From Agrypnia vestita (Eukaryota; Arthropoda; Insecta; Trichoptera; Phryganeidae), in assembly GCA_016648135.1 (NCBI GenBank), contig JADDOH010011286.1, forward strand, positions 93,478 to 157,477: a stretch of DNA of 64,000 nucleotides, given 5' to 3'. Under the pieces are notes generated by a model, which was not told the origin of the DNA, made no database searches, and saw only the letters and a list, made by a program, of their open reading frames with translations. Position numbers and translations under genes: made by a program. This document shows, in pieces, positions 1-10,665 of the stretch (positions within the stretch are counted from its first letter, which is position 1; the number at the start of each line of letters is the position of its first letter).

Positions 1-114
1 TGTTACATTATTTTGAAAATTAACTGATTAAATAACTGAGACATTTATAAATAAGTGTCATTGCAATTAAAATAACTTTAGTAAATATTTTATAATAATT
101 AATAAGAATATACT

Positions 115-162
115 TTGTTTTCACCACTAATTTGTTGAAAATACCAACAAATTTCGGGTCCG
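115..162 (-). repeat. Hammerhead/Penelope-like repeat end, inverted piece
   Basis: The reverse complement reads GGACCCGAAATTTGTTGGTA and continues through TTTCAACAAATTAGTGGTG. This matches the 3' end of the repeat copy at 49290-49340. It is truncated just before the CTGATGA core. It lies about 40 bp from a plus-strand copy of the same family, forming an inverted pair. Confidence 0.6.
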
Positions 163-202
163 TAGTAATTAGTAATTAAGTACATATTTGTGCTTAGTTA
201 TT

Positions 203-320
203 TACTCATCTCCCATATATTTATTTTTATTTTGTTATTGTCTATTCTAAGATCTTTGATTTTTAGTAAATATACGTTGTAACCTGATGAACGGACCATT
301 TGCCCCGAATATTCATTAGA
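203..320 (+). repeat. Hammerhead-core repeat, copy A
   Basis: Shares CTCCCATATATTTATTTTT (about 209 onward) and the block CTGATGAACGGACCATTTGC (284-303) with the copies at 40.9 kb and 49.2 kb. The CTGATGA...CGAA spacing resembles the conserved core of type I hammerhead ribozymes found in Penelope-like retroelements. In this copy the GAAA is changed to GAAT, so catalysis is unlikely. The family assignment is inferred; no reverse transcriptase is visible next to it. Confidence 0.5.
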
Positions 321-835
321 GTATTCACTTACGGTTAATTTATAAGGGTAGACCTTACCTTATGTCGTGATGCAAAAAAGGCCTTCTGTTAAAAAACTGT
401 GTGAGAGAAGAGGAGTTGGAATTGTGCAGGCGAGTTGCGATAGGAAAATGATATGGAAAATGCATATTTATGCGCAAACGTCCCGTCGGAATATGCCCGA
501 CCGCTGACTTAAACGATGCCACGTGCATGATGAACAAAATATCGTACGCTATCAAACCCGCTGACAATTTCCTAGATTCGCCGCATATATGAATATGAGC
601 CTCGTTTAGTGTAAAACGTGCCCGAGTTTTGTAGTTTTGTACTTGGTAAAAAGTACAATGAAAAAGTCAAATGAATGGAATATGAGAACGGGGACAACGG
701 ATACACTAATTTTATACTTGTGTGTAGTGCGGTTTGCATATTCGGTAGGCGCATTTTAAATTGTATGCGACAGAAACTATTCTTTCATGGTCTGGTATCC
801 ATGGGAAATGACATTTAGATAGAGAATTAATTTCT

Positions 836-954
836 ATGGCCCGAATACAGAGAAAATACTTAGTGATTTAAAGGTTGTAGTGCAAACTACACTTTAAAAG
901 CGTACTTTATTAACCTTTAAATCATTTAAGTATTGACTCTGTATTCGGGCCCAT
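836..954. mobile_element. Short hairpin MITE (about 41-bp TIRs)
   Basis: Left arm starts GGCCCGAATACAGAGAAAAT; the right arm ends with its reverse complement ATTCGGGCC. The arms run through a shared TACTTA/GATTTAAAGGTT block and enclose a loop of about 35 bases. There is no ORF. This is a classic miniature inverted-repeat element. I could not settle the target duplication, so no superfamily is given. Confidence 0.65.
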
Positions 955-2399
955 ATCCATTCATATTTTTATATAGGATCTTCATTGCTTTTCTTGTAAT
1001 AATAATAAAATTATTATTATTCTAACAATTATTTAATATCATAGGTAAGGGTAAATTAACGGAAACGAAATGTAAAGATTACTTAAACATCAATGGAGAA
1101 ACCGCAAGTTAATTTTAATGTTTATCATAACTGCATGGACTGGATGAAAGGAAACAGTACTTTCTTTTGCTACTTCTCGTTGTTCTTACCATGGGATGGG
1201 AAAATAATGTGTTCGTATAAGAAAACTTTGGAGGTTGCAACTTTGGTGGAGGCTTTCGAGCTTAATATTTCGACGGTCCCTACGTAATACCTATAGTGAA
1301 ATCGCAAAAATTCGATTTTCGTTTAACTATCTTTAACCTCCCGATTAACTCTATGTTTTCATATAATGTTGAGAAAGTTTTACTTTTCCCTTTATATTTG
1401 CTTTTTTGACACGAAAATTCGTTTTTTTAAATATTGTCCGAAAGTAATGTAGAAATCGAATGGTTTAGAAAAAAAATTAGATTCGACGTCAGGACCATTG
1501 ATATTAGAGAAAATTGAAATAAAACGTAGTATTGTGGGGCAGCTTAAAAAATTTAATGAAATTCAACTTCTTTGCCTCAAAATATAAAAAGGTTATTTTT
1601 ACTTCGATAAAGAAAACCTTCATATATCGCAACAGGCGCTCGGCATTTAAATCTCGAGTTAAGTTATTTTATAGGACCCAGTAAAAAGATAACGGCATTT
1701 GTTTGATGTACGCGGAAATTTTGCTGGCGAAAAATACATTTTGGTTCAGTATCATGACTTTCACCATCTGAATTTAGAGTACTGTGCCGAAAAAAGTTTT
1801 ACTTCAAATTATCTAAATATTTATTAATTAATTTTATTCCAAGTGACTACAAACACTTTAATTTTTTCAACTCTAAAATAAATTTAGATATTGAGAAGCG
1901 AGGCGTTCTCAATATATAAATAATAAAATTTTACGAGGCGTTTCCATAAATTCCGTCTAATCAGTTAAATAATTATTTGCACCCAAAACATTGCCAACCA
2001 GTGGAGTATTGGGAATAAAGACAATACGGGAAATTTCTGAGAGTATCAAAAGCGTACGAATTTTTATTAATTTGAATTTTTGTTACATAACTAACTCTTT
2101 CTTCTCCGAGGTAGGCATATAGAATGCCTGACATAAAACTCTCATCCTCCACCATACGCCTTCTCGTGCAAGCTCGTCGATTGTTGAGGTTTTTAACACG
2201 ACCATATCCGGTTTCCAGTATCCGGTTTTACCTGGTCCTGCCATGTCTTCCGCAGCCGTCTTTTATTTCTGATACCTGATCAACACTCGTTTCATATTAG
2301 GGGCACCGGATAGAAATAAAATGTTCAGGTACCCCTTTTTAAAGTCAATTTGCGTCGAGATACAGGAAACACGTATTTTGTATTCACGTATCCTCTGAT

Positions 2400-2916
2400 T
2401 ATCACAAAATTATTGACTTAAACAAGGATTTTGGTTTCCCCATGTTTCGTCACTAACGACGCCTAGAGCAGCGAATAACTGTATGTGCATCTCTTTTGAC
2501 CAGATATGAAACTGCCACTTATTGCGGTGAATTTTATAACTTGCGATGAGAAGCGGGGTGCTGTGAAACATTCCTACGCAAAAATGACTAGTTTTTTCGG
2601 GCAACGTAGCTGTCCTTTTTCCTAAAACATCACTAACAATAAAAATCTGCTTCTCCGTGTACGGTGGAATACCACCGAAATCAGCGCAGCAGTATACTGC
2701 CAACAATTGGGAACAATGAAATAGAACCCGGAAAAAACCGATCATTTTCGATGAATCAAAATTAAATTTCCAGCACAAAACTTAAAATATTCACTGAGGA
2801 AAATAGAGTGGAGCTTGAATTTGAACTTCTACCACGCCCACTTTATTCACCGGATATTGCCCCCTCCGAATTCCACTTATTTCGATCAAATCACATAAAT
2901 ATAAAAAATCGAAAAA
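2400..2916 (+). pseudogene. mariner transposase relic
   Basis: Broken transposase on the + strand with several frame changes and stops. Pieces in order: LLTRYETATYCGEF (about 2490-2540); FITCDEK just after it, which matches the mariner (I/V)TxDEKW motif around the second catalytic Asp; a VYCQQLGTM piece near 2700; and YSPDIAPSEFHLFRS at about 2845-2890, the mariner signature YSPDLAPSDYHLF carrying the third catalytic residue. No intact ORF remains, so this is a dead copy. An opposite-strand ORF of 122 codons over the same bases is a shadow. The following duplicated segment contains the C-terminal end. Confidence 0.8.
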
Positions 2917-3360
2917 TTCCATAAATATGTAATTGAAAAATTACCTGAAGATTGAAAAGAGTTAAAAAAATGAAGGTAATTGTTTTTAAAATTAGTTGTT
3001 AAATAATTTTCCCTTTATTTAATGATTTTTACGAGTTATTTGACTTCTTTCCGGTCTCCCATGTATTTTTCTTACTATTCTCGCCTTATTTCAACATGAC
3101 GAAACCACCCAAGTGATGTTTTTTTTAATTTTTTTTTTTTTAATTTCCATAAATATGTAATTGAAAAATTACCCGAAAGATTGAAAAGGGTTAAAAAAAA
3201 ATGAAGCTAATTGTTTTTAAAATTATTTATTAAATAATTTTCCCTTTAATTAATGATTTTTACTTTAGTTATTTGACTTCTTTCCGGTCTCCCATGTATT
3301 TTTCTTACTATTCTCTCCTTATTTCAACACGACGAAACCACCCAAGTGATGTTTTTTTTC
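2917..3360 (+). repeat. Tandem duplication (228 bp x 2) of the mariner 3' end
   Basis: Two direct units start at 2917 and 3145 with TTCCATAAATATGTAATTG and end with GACGAAACCACCCAAGTGAT before a T run. They are nearly identical apart from small indels. The start of each unit translates as KYVIEKLPE..K..KK, like the C-terminal tail of mariner transposase, so the unit is probably the 3' end of the adjacent relic. Confidence 0.75.
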
Positions 3361-3484
3361 AAAATTTTATTCACTATGCTAAGATCAGCTTCACATTATT
3401 TCCTCGTTTGTTCATTATTTACTATAAAGAATGTATTATATGAAAGTTATACACATATTTTGGAAATAAAAAGCAAATTCATAG

Positions 3485-3775
3485 CCTATTGCTCCGCCGG
3501 GATTTGTCCCGGTATCTCGCCGGGCCTGTCCACCCTGCTGCCAACCTGCTTTCCTGTGCCCGCCGTGTATCTCGTATGTGTGTAGGTAGGTATCTCGCGG
3601 GGTACATGTGTGTAGGTAACGCCAACCGTTATCCACAATCCGTGTTGTTACTGGCGCTAACGACTCGCTCTAATTCCGTTCTCGTTCGGCGGCCTCGCAG
3701 CCTCCTTCCGGTCCAGCTGATCAACTTACGTGCCGGCGACGCCCCCGCGCTTGATGTTCTCTCTCGTTTTACGCC
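3485..3775. other. GC-rich non-coding island
   Basis: About 290 bp of GC- and CpG-rich sequence in AT-rich surroundings, with CCGGGATTTGTCCCGG and TATCTCGCCGGG early and CCGGCGACGCCCCCGCGC late. Short ORFs occur on both strands but none resembles a known protein or has splice signals. It may be a regulatory island or an old GC-rich insertion. Confidence 0.4.
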
Positions 3776-4163
3776 AATTTTTTTTTATGTAAATTACGGC
3801 AACACTTTAAATTTATAATACGGATATTTCGTTGGACATTTTTTATTTCGGTGTCGTACTTTTGGACGCCTTGCGATCATTTCTGGCGGTTGTTTTTGGC
3901 AAAAATGTTGCATAATTATTTAATGGCGCTTTATTCATTTTGAGTGCTTTCGTGATTGATTACCTCCACGTGTGGGGTTGTTTATGCTAAATAGACGTTT
4001 CGTTTTTATCTTCATCACCACGTGGTTACGACCAGGCTATGATCTTTGTCTTCGCCACTGCAGTACATCCTCGAAGTAAGTCCTCCAGTGGTCCAGAACG
4101 TTTTTTTTCGCGTCTTTCTCAGCATTGCAGCCTTATCTGCTTCGAAGTCTTTCCACAGGTGTA

Positions 4164-4539
4164 CTTACATAGGTGTCTCATTGCTAGTAGCAAAAACTTT
4201 ACAAATGGATTCATGCCTTGATATGAGTCGAGAATGTTCAAGCAACCATGACCAATATCAATAGTTATGGAGATATACAATATCAAAATTTGCATTTTTT
4301 CAATATATATTTCTCACTCATTGAAAAAATATTTTTTTACGATATTTTTATCATTTTATTTGAATTTTATTGAAGCAAATGAATTTTTATAATCGATATA
4401 AGCAACTGTTATGATAGTTCAACTTTTTGCAAAAAATAAGTTAAAAAATAAGTGATGCTTGCTTGAACATTTTCTACTCATTTTCGTAGTAAGAATCCAC
4501 CTGTAAAGTTTTTGCTACTAGCCATGAGATACCCTGTAC
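4164..4539. mobile_element. Palindromic element, ACAGGGTGT-end family, copy a
   Basis: The two halves are inverted copies. The left half has TCTCATTGCTAGTAGCAAAA; the right half has its partner TTTTTGCTACTAGCCATGAGA and ends ACCCTGTACA. Internally AATGTTCAAGC(AACCATGACC) and ATCAATAGTTATGGAGATAT recur as in the other copies. Non-autonomous and without an ORF. Confidence 0.7.
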
Positions 4540-4844
4540 AAGAGTGCCCTACAGTTATCGTAGGATATCTTAATAACTTTTCATCGGAACACTTTTGAAA
4601 TATTGTACTTTAAGAAAATGCATGCAAATGCAAAATTCTGTTTTTTTGAAAATGCTGACTACACACGTGATCACTTGTTGTAGCCTGGATTACAATCCCA
4701 ACTTTTGTAACATGATTATTATTCTAGTCTTTACATAAAATCATAAATCCAAGCCGATTTTCTATTAATTTTCGTAATTTTACGTGTAATTACTACCATT
4801 ATACCGGATATGTTTTTAAAGTGTATTTTTATGTATTACCGCGA

Positions 4845-4970
4845 GGAGATCCGGATGCCGGGCAGTTAATCACACGGCCACGTGACGAGTGCGCGCGCCG
4901 CGGGGTGCGAATTAACGCGAGCCCTGTCTGAAATATTAATCCGACCTTGCTCTGGCTAACTCGACCAATT
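4845..4970. other. GC-rich non-coding island
   Basis: A compact GC-rich patch containing CACGTGACGAGTGCGCGCGC and TTAATCCGACC. It is not repeated in the window and carries no ORF. The mix of TAAT and CACGTG-type motifs suggests a regulatory element, but this is inference only. Confidence 0.35.
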
Positions 4971-5040
4971 ATTTTACTGATTCTGTTTTTCTGCTAATTT
5001 TGCTAATACGATCTTCTTTATTTTATTTTTACGTATATAT

Positions 5041-5567
5041 ACAGGGTTTTTTGGACAACATTAATAACCTCGCAGGATTATATTCCCGCCTTGATTATGA
5101 ATCGAAAATGTTCAAGCTATGATGACCTAATATCAGTAGTTATGGAGAAATGCGACATCAAAGTTTGCATTTTTTTTTCAATATTTCTTACTTATTTTTT
5201 GTAAAACGTTGGACTATCATAACAATAACTTATATCGATTACGAAAAATTCATTTGTTTCAATACAAGTTAAATAAAATGATAAAAACCCTAAAAAAGTT
5301 CCAATTGGAATGTTTTCCAATTGGGATTCGAAGGTTTTTATTATTTTATTTGACTTGTATTAAAGGGAATGAATTTTTAATATTCGATGTAAATTATGTA
5401 ATGATAGTCCAACGTTTTACAAAAAATAAGTCAGAAATATTGAAAAAAAATGCAATCTTTGATGTCGCATATCTCCATAATTATTGGTATTAGGTCATGA
5501 TAGCGTGAACATTTTCGACTCATAATCAAAGCAGGAATATAGTCCTGCGAGTACAAATAACTCTGTA
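5041..5567. mobile_element. Palindromic element, ACAGGGTGT-end family, copy b
   Basis: Starts ACAGGGTTTTTTGGACAACA and ends CTCTGTAT. The arms share GATTATGAATCGAAAATGTTC and its complement, and the centre holds CCAATTGGAATGTTTTCCAATTGG. The 94-codon ORF across it is a product of the palindrome, not a gene. Confidence 0.7.
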
Positions 5568-5661
5568 TATTTGTTTATCTCAAATGTAACAGAACGAAAT
5601 GTAATTATACTCCAATATTCGTTAAAAATCTTGATGAGCCTATAAACAGCATTTATTTGTT

Positions 5662-5815
5662 TCCTCATGCGCGTGCAATCAGTACATTAAAGCATGACTT
5701 TTACGTAAACGTATATTTGAAAAAAAAAAAACGAAATTAGCTATATATTTATATGACAAAATGATTTTATATGTTAGATCATGAATAATATGATAATAAT
5801 AATTGTTGAGATATA
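5662..5815 (+). mobile_element. Truncated hAT-type MITE
   Basis: GCGCGTGCAATCAGTACATT followed by AAGCATGACTTTTACGTAAA matches the left end and body of the intact hAT-like MITE at 35818-36047. The right end is missing and is replaced by a piece of the palindromic family. Confidence 0.6.
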
Positions 5816-5930
5816 TAGGATTATTTGGAAAATATTAATAACCTCACAGGACTCTATTCCTGCCTTGATTGTGAGTCCAAAATGTTCAAGCAGTCATGAC
5901 CTAATATCAACAGTTAGAAGTTATGTAATA
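5816..5930. mobile_element. Half copy of the palindromic element family (copy c)
   Basis: Carries AATATTAATAACCTCACAGG and CCTGCCTTGATTGTGAGTCC with AAAATGTTCAAGC, as in the left arm of the copy at 5041-5567. The right arm is absent. Confidence 0.6.
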
Positions 5931-7689
5931 TTAAAGTTGACGTTGACGACAAAGTTGAAAAATTACGTAATTATAAAACAGAATGCCGTTGACAGCGGCG
6001 TCATTTATTGGTGTGTATAATTAAGGTGAGTAAAGCCTCTAAATACGGAAATAAACAAAATATACTGTTAAAATGTAAATAGAAAGCGTTTTAAATCAAC
6101 AAAAAACGTAAAAATTTCTTGCAAATTTAAAACATTATAACTTTATTAATATTGAATATTTCTTAATTTCCTTAGTACGGATTCTAGATAATGAAGTATA
6201 CTTTACACGTATAAAAAAACATATTAAGCTTACATATAAATATTCGTTAAAACTTTGCTCCGCCTAGATCACTAAAAACGATTTTTTTGACTGCGGCCTG
6301 TCGATTAATGCTTATATTTTCTTAATTATTGTTAAATAATGTTCAGTTTATTACTATTATATAAAGACAAAGGTTCTATATAAGTCATTGCCTAAAAAAA
6401 TGCAGTCTAGAATATATATTCTGATATAAATGAATAATAAAAACCCACATTTTCGTAAAAAACGCCGAAATATGCATTTGCAGTGAATGTGCCGTGCCGC
6501 CTTAAGATTAACCTTAAGTTGTTGTACTGAAACCTGCCTCTAATTTGTGAATTAGTGAATTAATATTTTTTTTGAAACCTCCGGAATTTAATAGGTTAAA
6601 ATACATAATGCAAATAATTTAAATATTCTAAAATGTTTCAAAGGCAACGTCAAGGTTGAAAAATAATTTAAAAAGCTCTGTACCCAAGATGAATGTAAAG
6701 TGAATATTGAAGGTTTCAGGATTATTCTCTAAAAATATTTATCTAGATTATGTATTTTTTCAATCAAGTTTTTCTACCCTGGATGGTTTTAAAAATAAAA
6801 ATGACAAATCGCCCTAGCTTTTACTGTCAGACTAGAATTTTTTACGTGGATTTAAAAAGCTGGCTTTGGGAAGATAAGCTACGCCAAGAAATTTACTATT
6901 GAACCTTTTTTATTATGAATATCAACATTTTTTTCGGCAATAATTCTACTTCAAATTTCATAATGCTGCTTTGTTTTTCTTGAGTTTTCCTTTTAAACTG
7001 CGAAGAAAATGTCAAGTAATAACTCTTTTAAATTATGTAAATTGAATAAATTTTTTTATAATTCATTAATGTAAATTAAAAGTATTAAACAATTTCGACT
7101 GATTGGAACAACGACTTAGGAATAGTACCTACATTGATTGAGTGAAAGGAACTTCATTTCAATACCACTTGACAATGAACCAACCAATCAATGTTTTTCT
7201 TGTGTGGAAATCAAAATAATAATCATCTGCCTAATTCAATAAAATATTGGATTGGCATCCAAATATTGCATTATTAATTAAATACTAGGAACGATTTAAT
7301 GTTCAACGCTTTTGATTTAAGTAAAGTAGTTGTAGTTCCTATTTTGCGATTCCTCATAATTATTAGTTTTAATTAAATTAATCTCTAATTATTTATTAAC
7401 TGAATATAATTGCAGGTAATAAAATATGTGCATAAGGCTTACTTTCATAGCTGCTCAAACGAGGAAAATTTATGAATAATTAATTTTTATTAAGTTAGTC
7501 ATTAGTGTGATACTATTAATTTTAATTTGTATATTGAATAAATGTATCTGATTGTTACATTCGATGTTTTTACACACATTGCTTTATGAATAGCTGGTGT
7601 TTTATATTTAATTTTATAGTCGCTAAATGTTTCCCGAAAATTTCACACACTTATTATTGAACTGTTCCTTAAATCGCACTAATCAACGC

Positions 7690-8060
7690 TGTCTCTATCG
7701 CTTAGATAACTTCTCGTAATTTCCGTTCAATGTTCGCTCGTAGAAACTACTCGCCCCGGTATTCTTTTATTACGCTACCGCTGGTATCACTGCTGGTCGC
7801 ACTGCGCTGGCCACTTAGTAATATTGCGTGTTGTAATATCACGAATCACACTGGTTCGCTCGGAGATGTCTCATTGTTATCGTCTCGAACTGAATTGCTG
7901 ACCTCGCGTTGCGTGACTTCTATAGATAAATTCCTCCGAAAGGTTTGTTCTAGAGGTATCAAGAAATCTGTAGAAAGTTCTAGGCTCTTCCAATGAAGCA
8001 TTTTAGGGTATCGTGGAATGTCGTAGAATTTTCAAGAAAGAGAATACGTTCACACTTTAC
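7690..8060. other. GC-richer unique block, possible LTR remnant
   Basis: Contains an 88-codon open frame (7730-7996) with no recognisable motif and then a run of GTTCTAG/GAAAGTTCTAG/GGAATGTCGTAGAATTTTC motifs. The motif style (repeated TTC and GAA) resembles LTR or heat-shock-type promoters. I cannot find paired LTRs or a primer site, so I leave the identity open. Confidence 0.25.
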
Positions 8061-8269
8061 TGACCGCTTAATATTGCGGTTACGACGTCGCTTGGTTGTT
8101 ATCAGCATTTACTAGGTACATAGTCTCAGTACAATATTTATTTAATGCCTTAATGCCACATTTTTGTTAGCGTTAAATAGGGGCTGTTATTATTTTTGTT
8201 CCTTATTGGTTTTACCCCATTCACTGTTTGGGTTATAAGAAATATTTCTGACCTTTTATCGACAGCTCT

Positions 8270-8500
8270 TTGCGGCTTCGTGATTAATGACCCCCCGTAA
8301 ACACACAGATTGATGTCGCTAATTACCGATGGACCCGTGTCTGAGAGCTTAACGAATTCTTTGCGGTCTAATTACGTACCTAGTTGTTAACGCAGTTTAG
8401 CTGATTGGTTCACAATGTTTGATTTTCCAATCAATTATTCTGAGTAGGTACAATCCCGCGCTCCGTTGGCCAATCCTAGTAGAGCCGCCACAATATCAGT
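8270..8500. other. Unique island with TAATTA-type motifs
   Basis: A moderately GC-rich patch with GATTAATGACCCCCCG, GCTAATTACCGATGG and GTCTAATTACG. These are homeodomain-like core motifs in a unique sequence. No ORF. Confidence 0.3.
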
Positions 8501-9610
8501 CGCGACATGAAATCTTTCGAAACTTATTCAAAGGTATCTATGGTACGAATATTTTTAAAACTTATTACCTAACCTAACCTAAGCGTGTAAATAATGAACG
8601 GTTTTTAGGAATATTTTTTGGATACACAAAGTAGACAATTTAAAAAAATAAAATGGCGTTAATTATTGAACGTCGATGCGTAAAAAACGATTGACAAATA
8701 ATGTTTTTTATGAATAATATAATAAATATCGTGAAAAATTTTATGTTCATATTGAAAAAAATGGCGCCTCACGGTCAGCTTGATAACTCGTTGAAATATT
8801 GATGGATTTGATTTTTGAAGTTATACTTGTTTTTGGCGCAATTAGGGTAAATTTCTTACTGTAACGGAAGTTACGCACGCAGCATGTAGCGTTAATGCGC
8901 TAGCGTCAGCGCATGTTAATAGTTATACGAGTAAATTGTGTATATTTCACGTATTGTTTATGGTTGTTGCGTAACTGTTAATAATTTATTCTCTTGAAAT
9001 CAGTGTTCTGGTAATATAAATAATGTATTGTCGACCATCTTGAATCTAGTACCAATCATAAGGATGCCCAATTCAAAAGCTGACGAATGATTGGTTATTG
9101 AATTGGAAATTAGAACTGTTCATTGAATATAGCTGTGTGATCGAAATGGCAAAAGAGGCTTCTCGTATAGATTTCTGTGTTTTTCTTGACCACCGTCTTT
9201 AGAGTAGTACGTTCTTGCTCTGCTCGACTTGCTCAGTATTTGTATAAAAATTAAACGCGCCCACATTTTCTTCGCCCATCATCAATCATGTTGCCAGGGT
9301 GGCTTTATAACCTGCAGGCCTATTTCTGTTGCCACTTACGGCAGGGATGTAAATAACATAATCACTCGATGTTGTGTTAGGTACGCGACTTTTGGGATTC
9401 TCACTGCTGCTCCGCCTCGTTAAAGCTGATCCGGGATTAAGCTACATGGTTCGCTGGCGATGATAATGGAAAATTCACCTCTCTTATTATATTAAATATT
9501 ACTTTCGTCGTAAACTATTTTGGATTGGTAAACTTTATAATCATCCATTGTCCAAAGCATTCATGATTAAACACAAATGCCTTTCAGGCCATAATTATTT
9601 CACTTAGTTT

Positions 9611-10101
9611 TACAGGATTTAACAAATCTAGTCCACAATACTTTAGAGGTGGAATCCTGCCTTGATTATGAGTCGAAAATGTTCAAGCAACCATGACCAT
9701 AATATCAATAGTTATGGAGATATGCAATATCAAAGTTTGCATTTGATTTTTCAATATTTCTGATGTATTTTTTAAAATTCATTCAGTATCATCACAGTAA
9801 CTCATATCGATTACGAAAAATTTATTCCTTTTAATAAAAGTTAAATAAAAACCCTGAATAAATTCAAGGTTTTTGTCATTTTATTTGCCTTGTATTAGAG
9901 ACAATGAATTTTTCATGTTAGGTTACTGTAGTGATAGTCCTACGTTTTGCAAAAATTAAGTCAGAAATATTGAAAAAAAAAATGCAAACTTTGATGTCGC
10001 ATATCTCCTTAACTATTGATATTAAGGTCACGGTTGCTTGAACATTTTCGACTCACAATCCACCTGTAAAATATTGTGGACTAGCTCTGTTACACCCTGT
10101 A
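9611..10101. mobile_element. Palindromic element, ACAGGGTGT-end family, copy d (best copy)
   Basis: Nearly complete inverted structure. The left arm has CTAGTCCACAATACTTTAGA and the right arm has TATTGTGGACTAG and ends ACACCCTGTA. Both arms carry GTCGAAAATGTTCAAGCAAC. The middle has AAAACCCTGAATAAATTCAAGGTTTTT-like complementary sequence. No ORF longer than about 50 codons, so this is a non-autonomous foldback or MITE family. Confidence 0.75.
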
Positions 10102-10289
10102 TATTCCTGATAGCTACACTGCAAATGTCATAACTGTCGTTTGCTGATACTGGACATTACGCCGTTTAATGTTGGGTTGTAAGGTATTGCGGCAGAACAC
10201 CAGCACAATTTTCCTCTATTACCTTTTATCATTTAGTATTTCTTTACTTTACAGAATATTGTACATATTACATTGTTCCACTGGATGAA

Positions 10290-10440
10290 ATATTAAGTGG
10301 CGCCCATAGACTGCGGCATGAGCGGAGCGGGCGAGAGACGTGGCCCGGGCCAGTTGAGTGCTAACCCCGGCGGTGCATTATTGATGTACCTACCTACAAC
10401 CCTCCGGTACCTCTTCTTTCGGCACTCAAATAAATATTTT
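10290..10440. other. GC-rich non-coding island
   Basis: A patch with GAGCGGAGCGGGCGAGAGAC and CCCGGGCCAGTTGAGTGC. It is unique in the window and has no ORF. Candidate regulatory island. Confidence 0.3.
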
Positions 10441-10514
10441 GCAAAATTGCTCGCGTTGGCTGTTTCTTTTTTTTGATTTATAATTCCAAAGTGTAATCTT
10501 CAGTAAATTAATAA

Positions 10515-10665
10515 TAACTAGCCGCACACCCGTGAAAAATCACGCGAAATAATAATTAATTACGACCTTTGCGTGACAGCGCAACGTGAGCCGCGCGCTG
10601 ATTGCGTGCTAATTATCTTATGTTGGCATTTCAGCTAGTTACGGACAGACAACGAAATTTAGATA
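10515..10665 (+). repeat. Interspersed repeat, CTAGCCGC...AACGAAATT family, copy 1
   Basis: Begins CTAGCCGCACACCCGTGA and ends AGTTACGGACAGACAACGAA. The same order of landmarks recurs at 42005-42170 (plus) and 29700-29860 (minus), with a tail-like scrap at 22985-23030. No protein is encoded; a non-autonomous element is likely. Confidence 0.5.

Noticed and set aside
2410..2778. 122-codon minus ORF
   Set aside because: Antisense to the mariner relic, whose motifs read on the plus strand.
5209..5493. 94-codon plus ORF
   Set aside because: Made by the two halves of a palindromic element; low-complexity translation.
8568..8583. CCTAACCTAACCTAA, insect telomere-like repeat
   Set aside because: Only about three units, which is expected by chance or as a minor interstitial trace.
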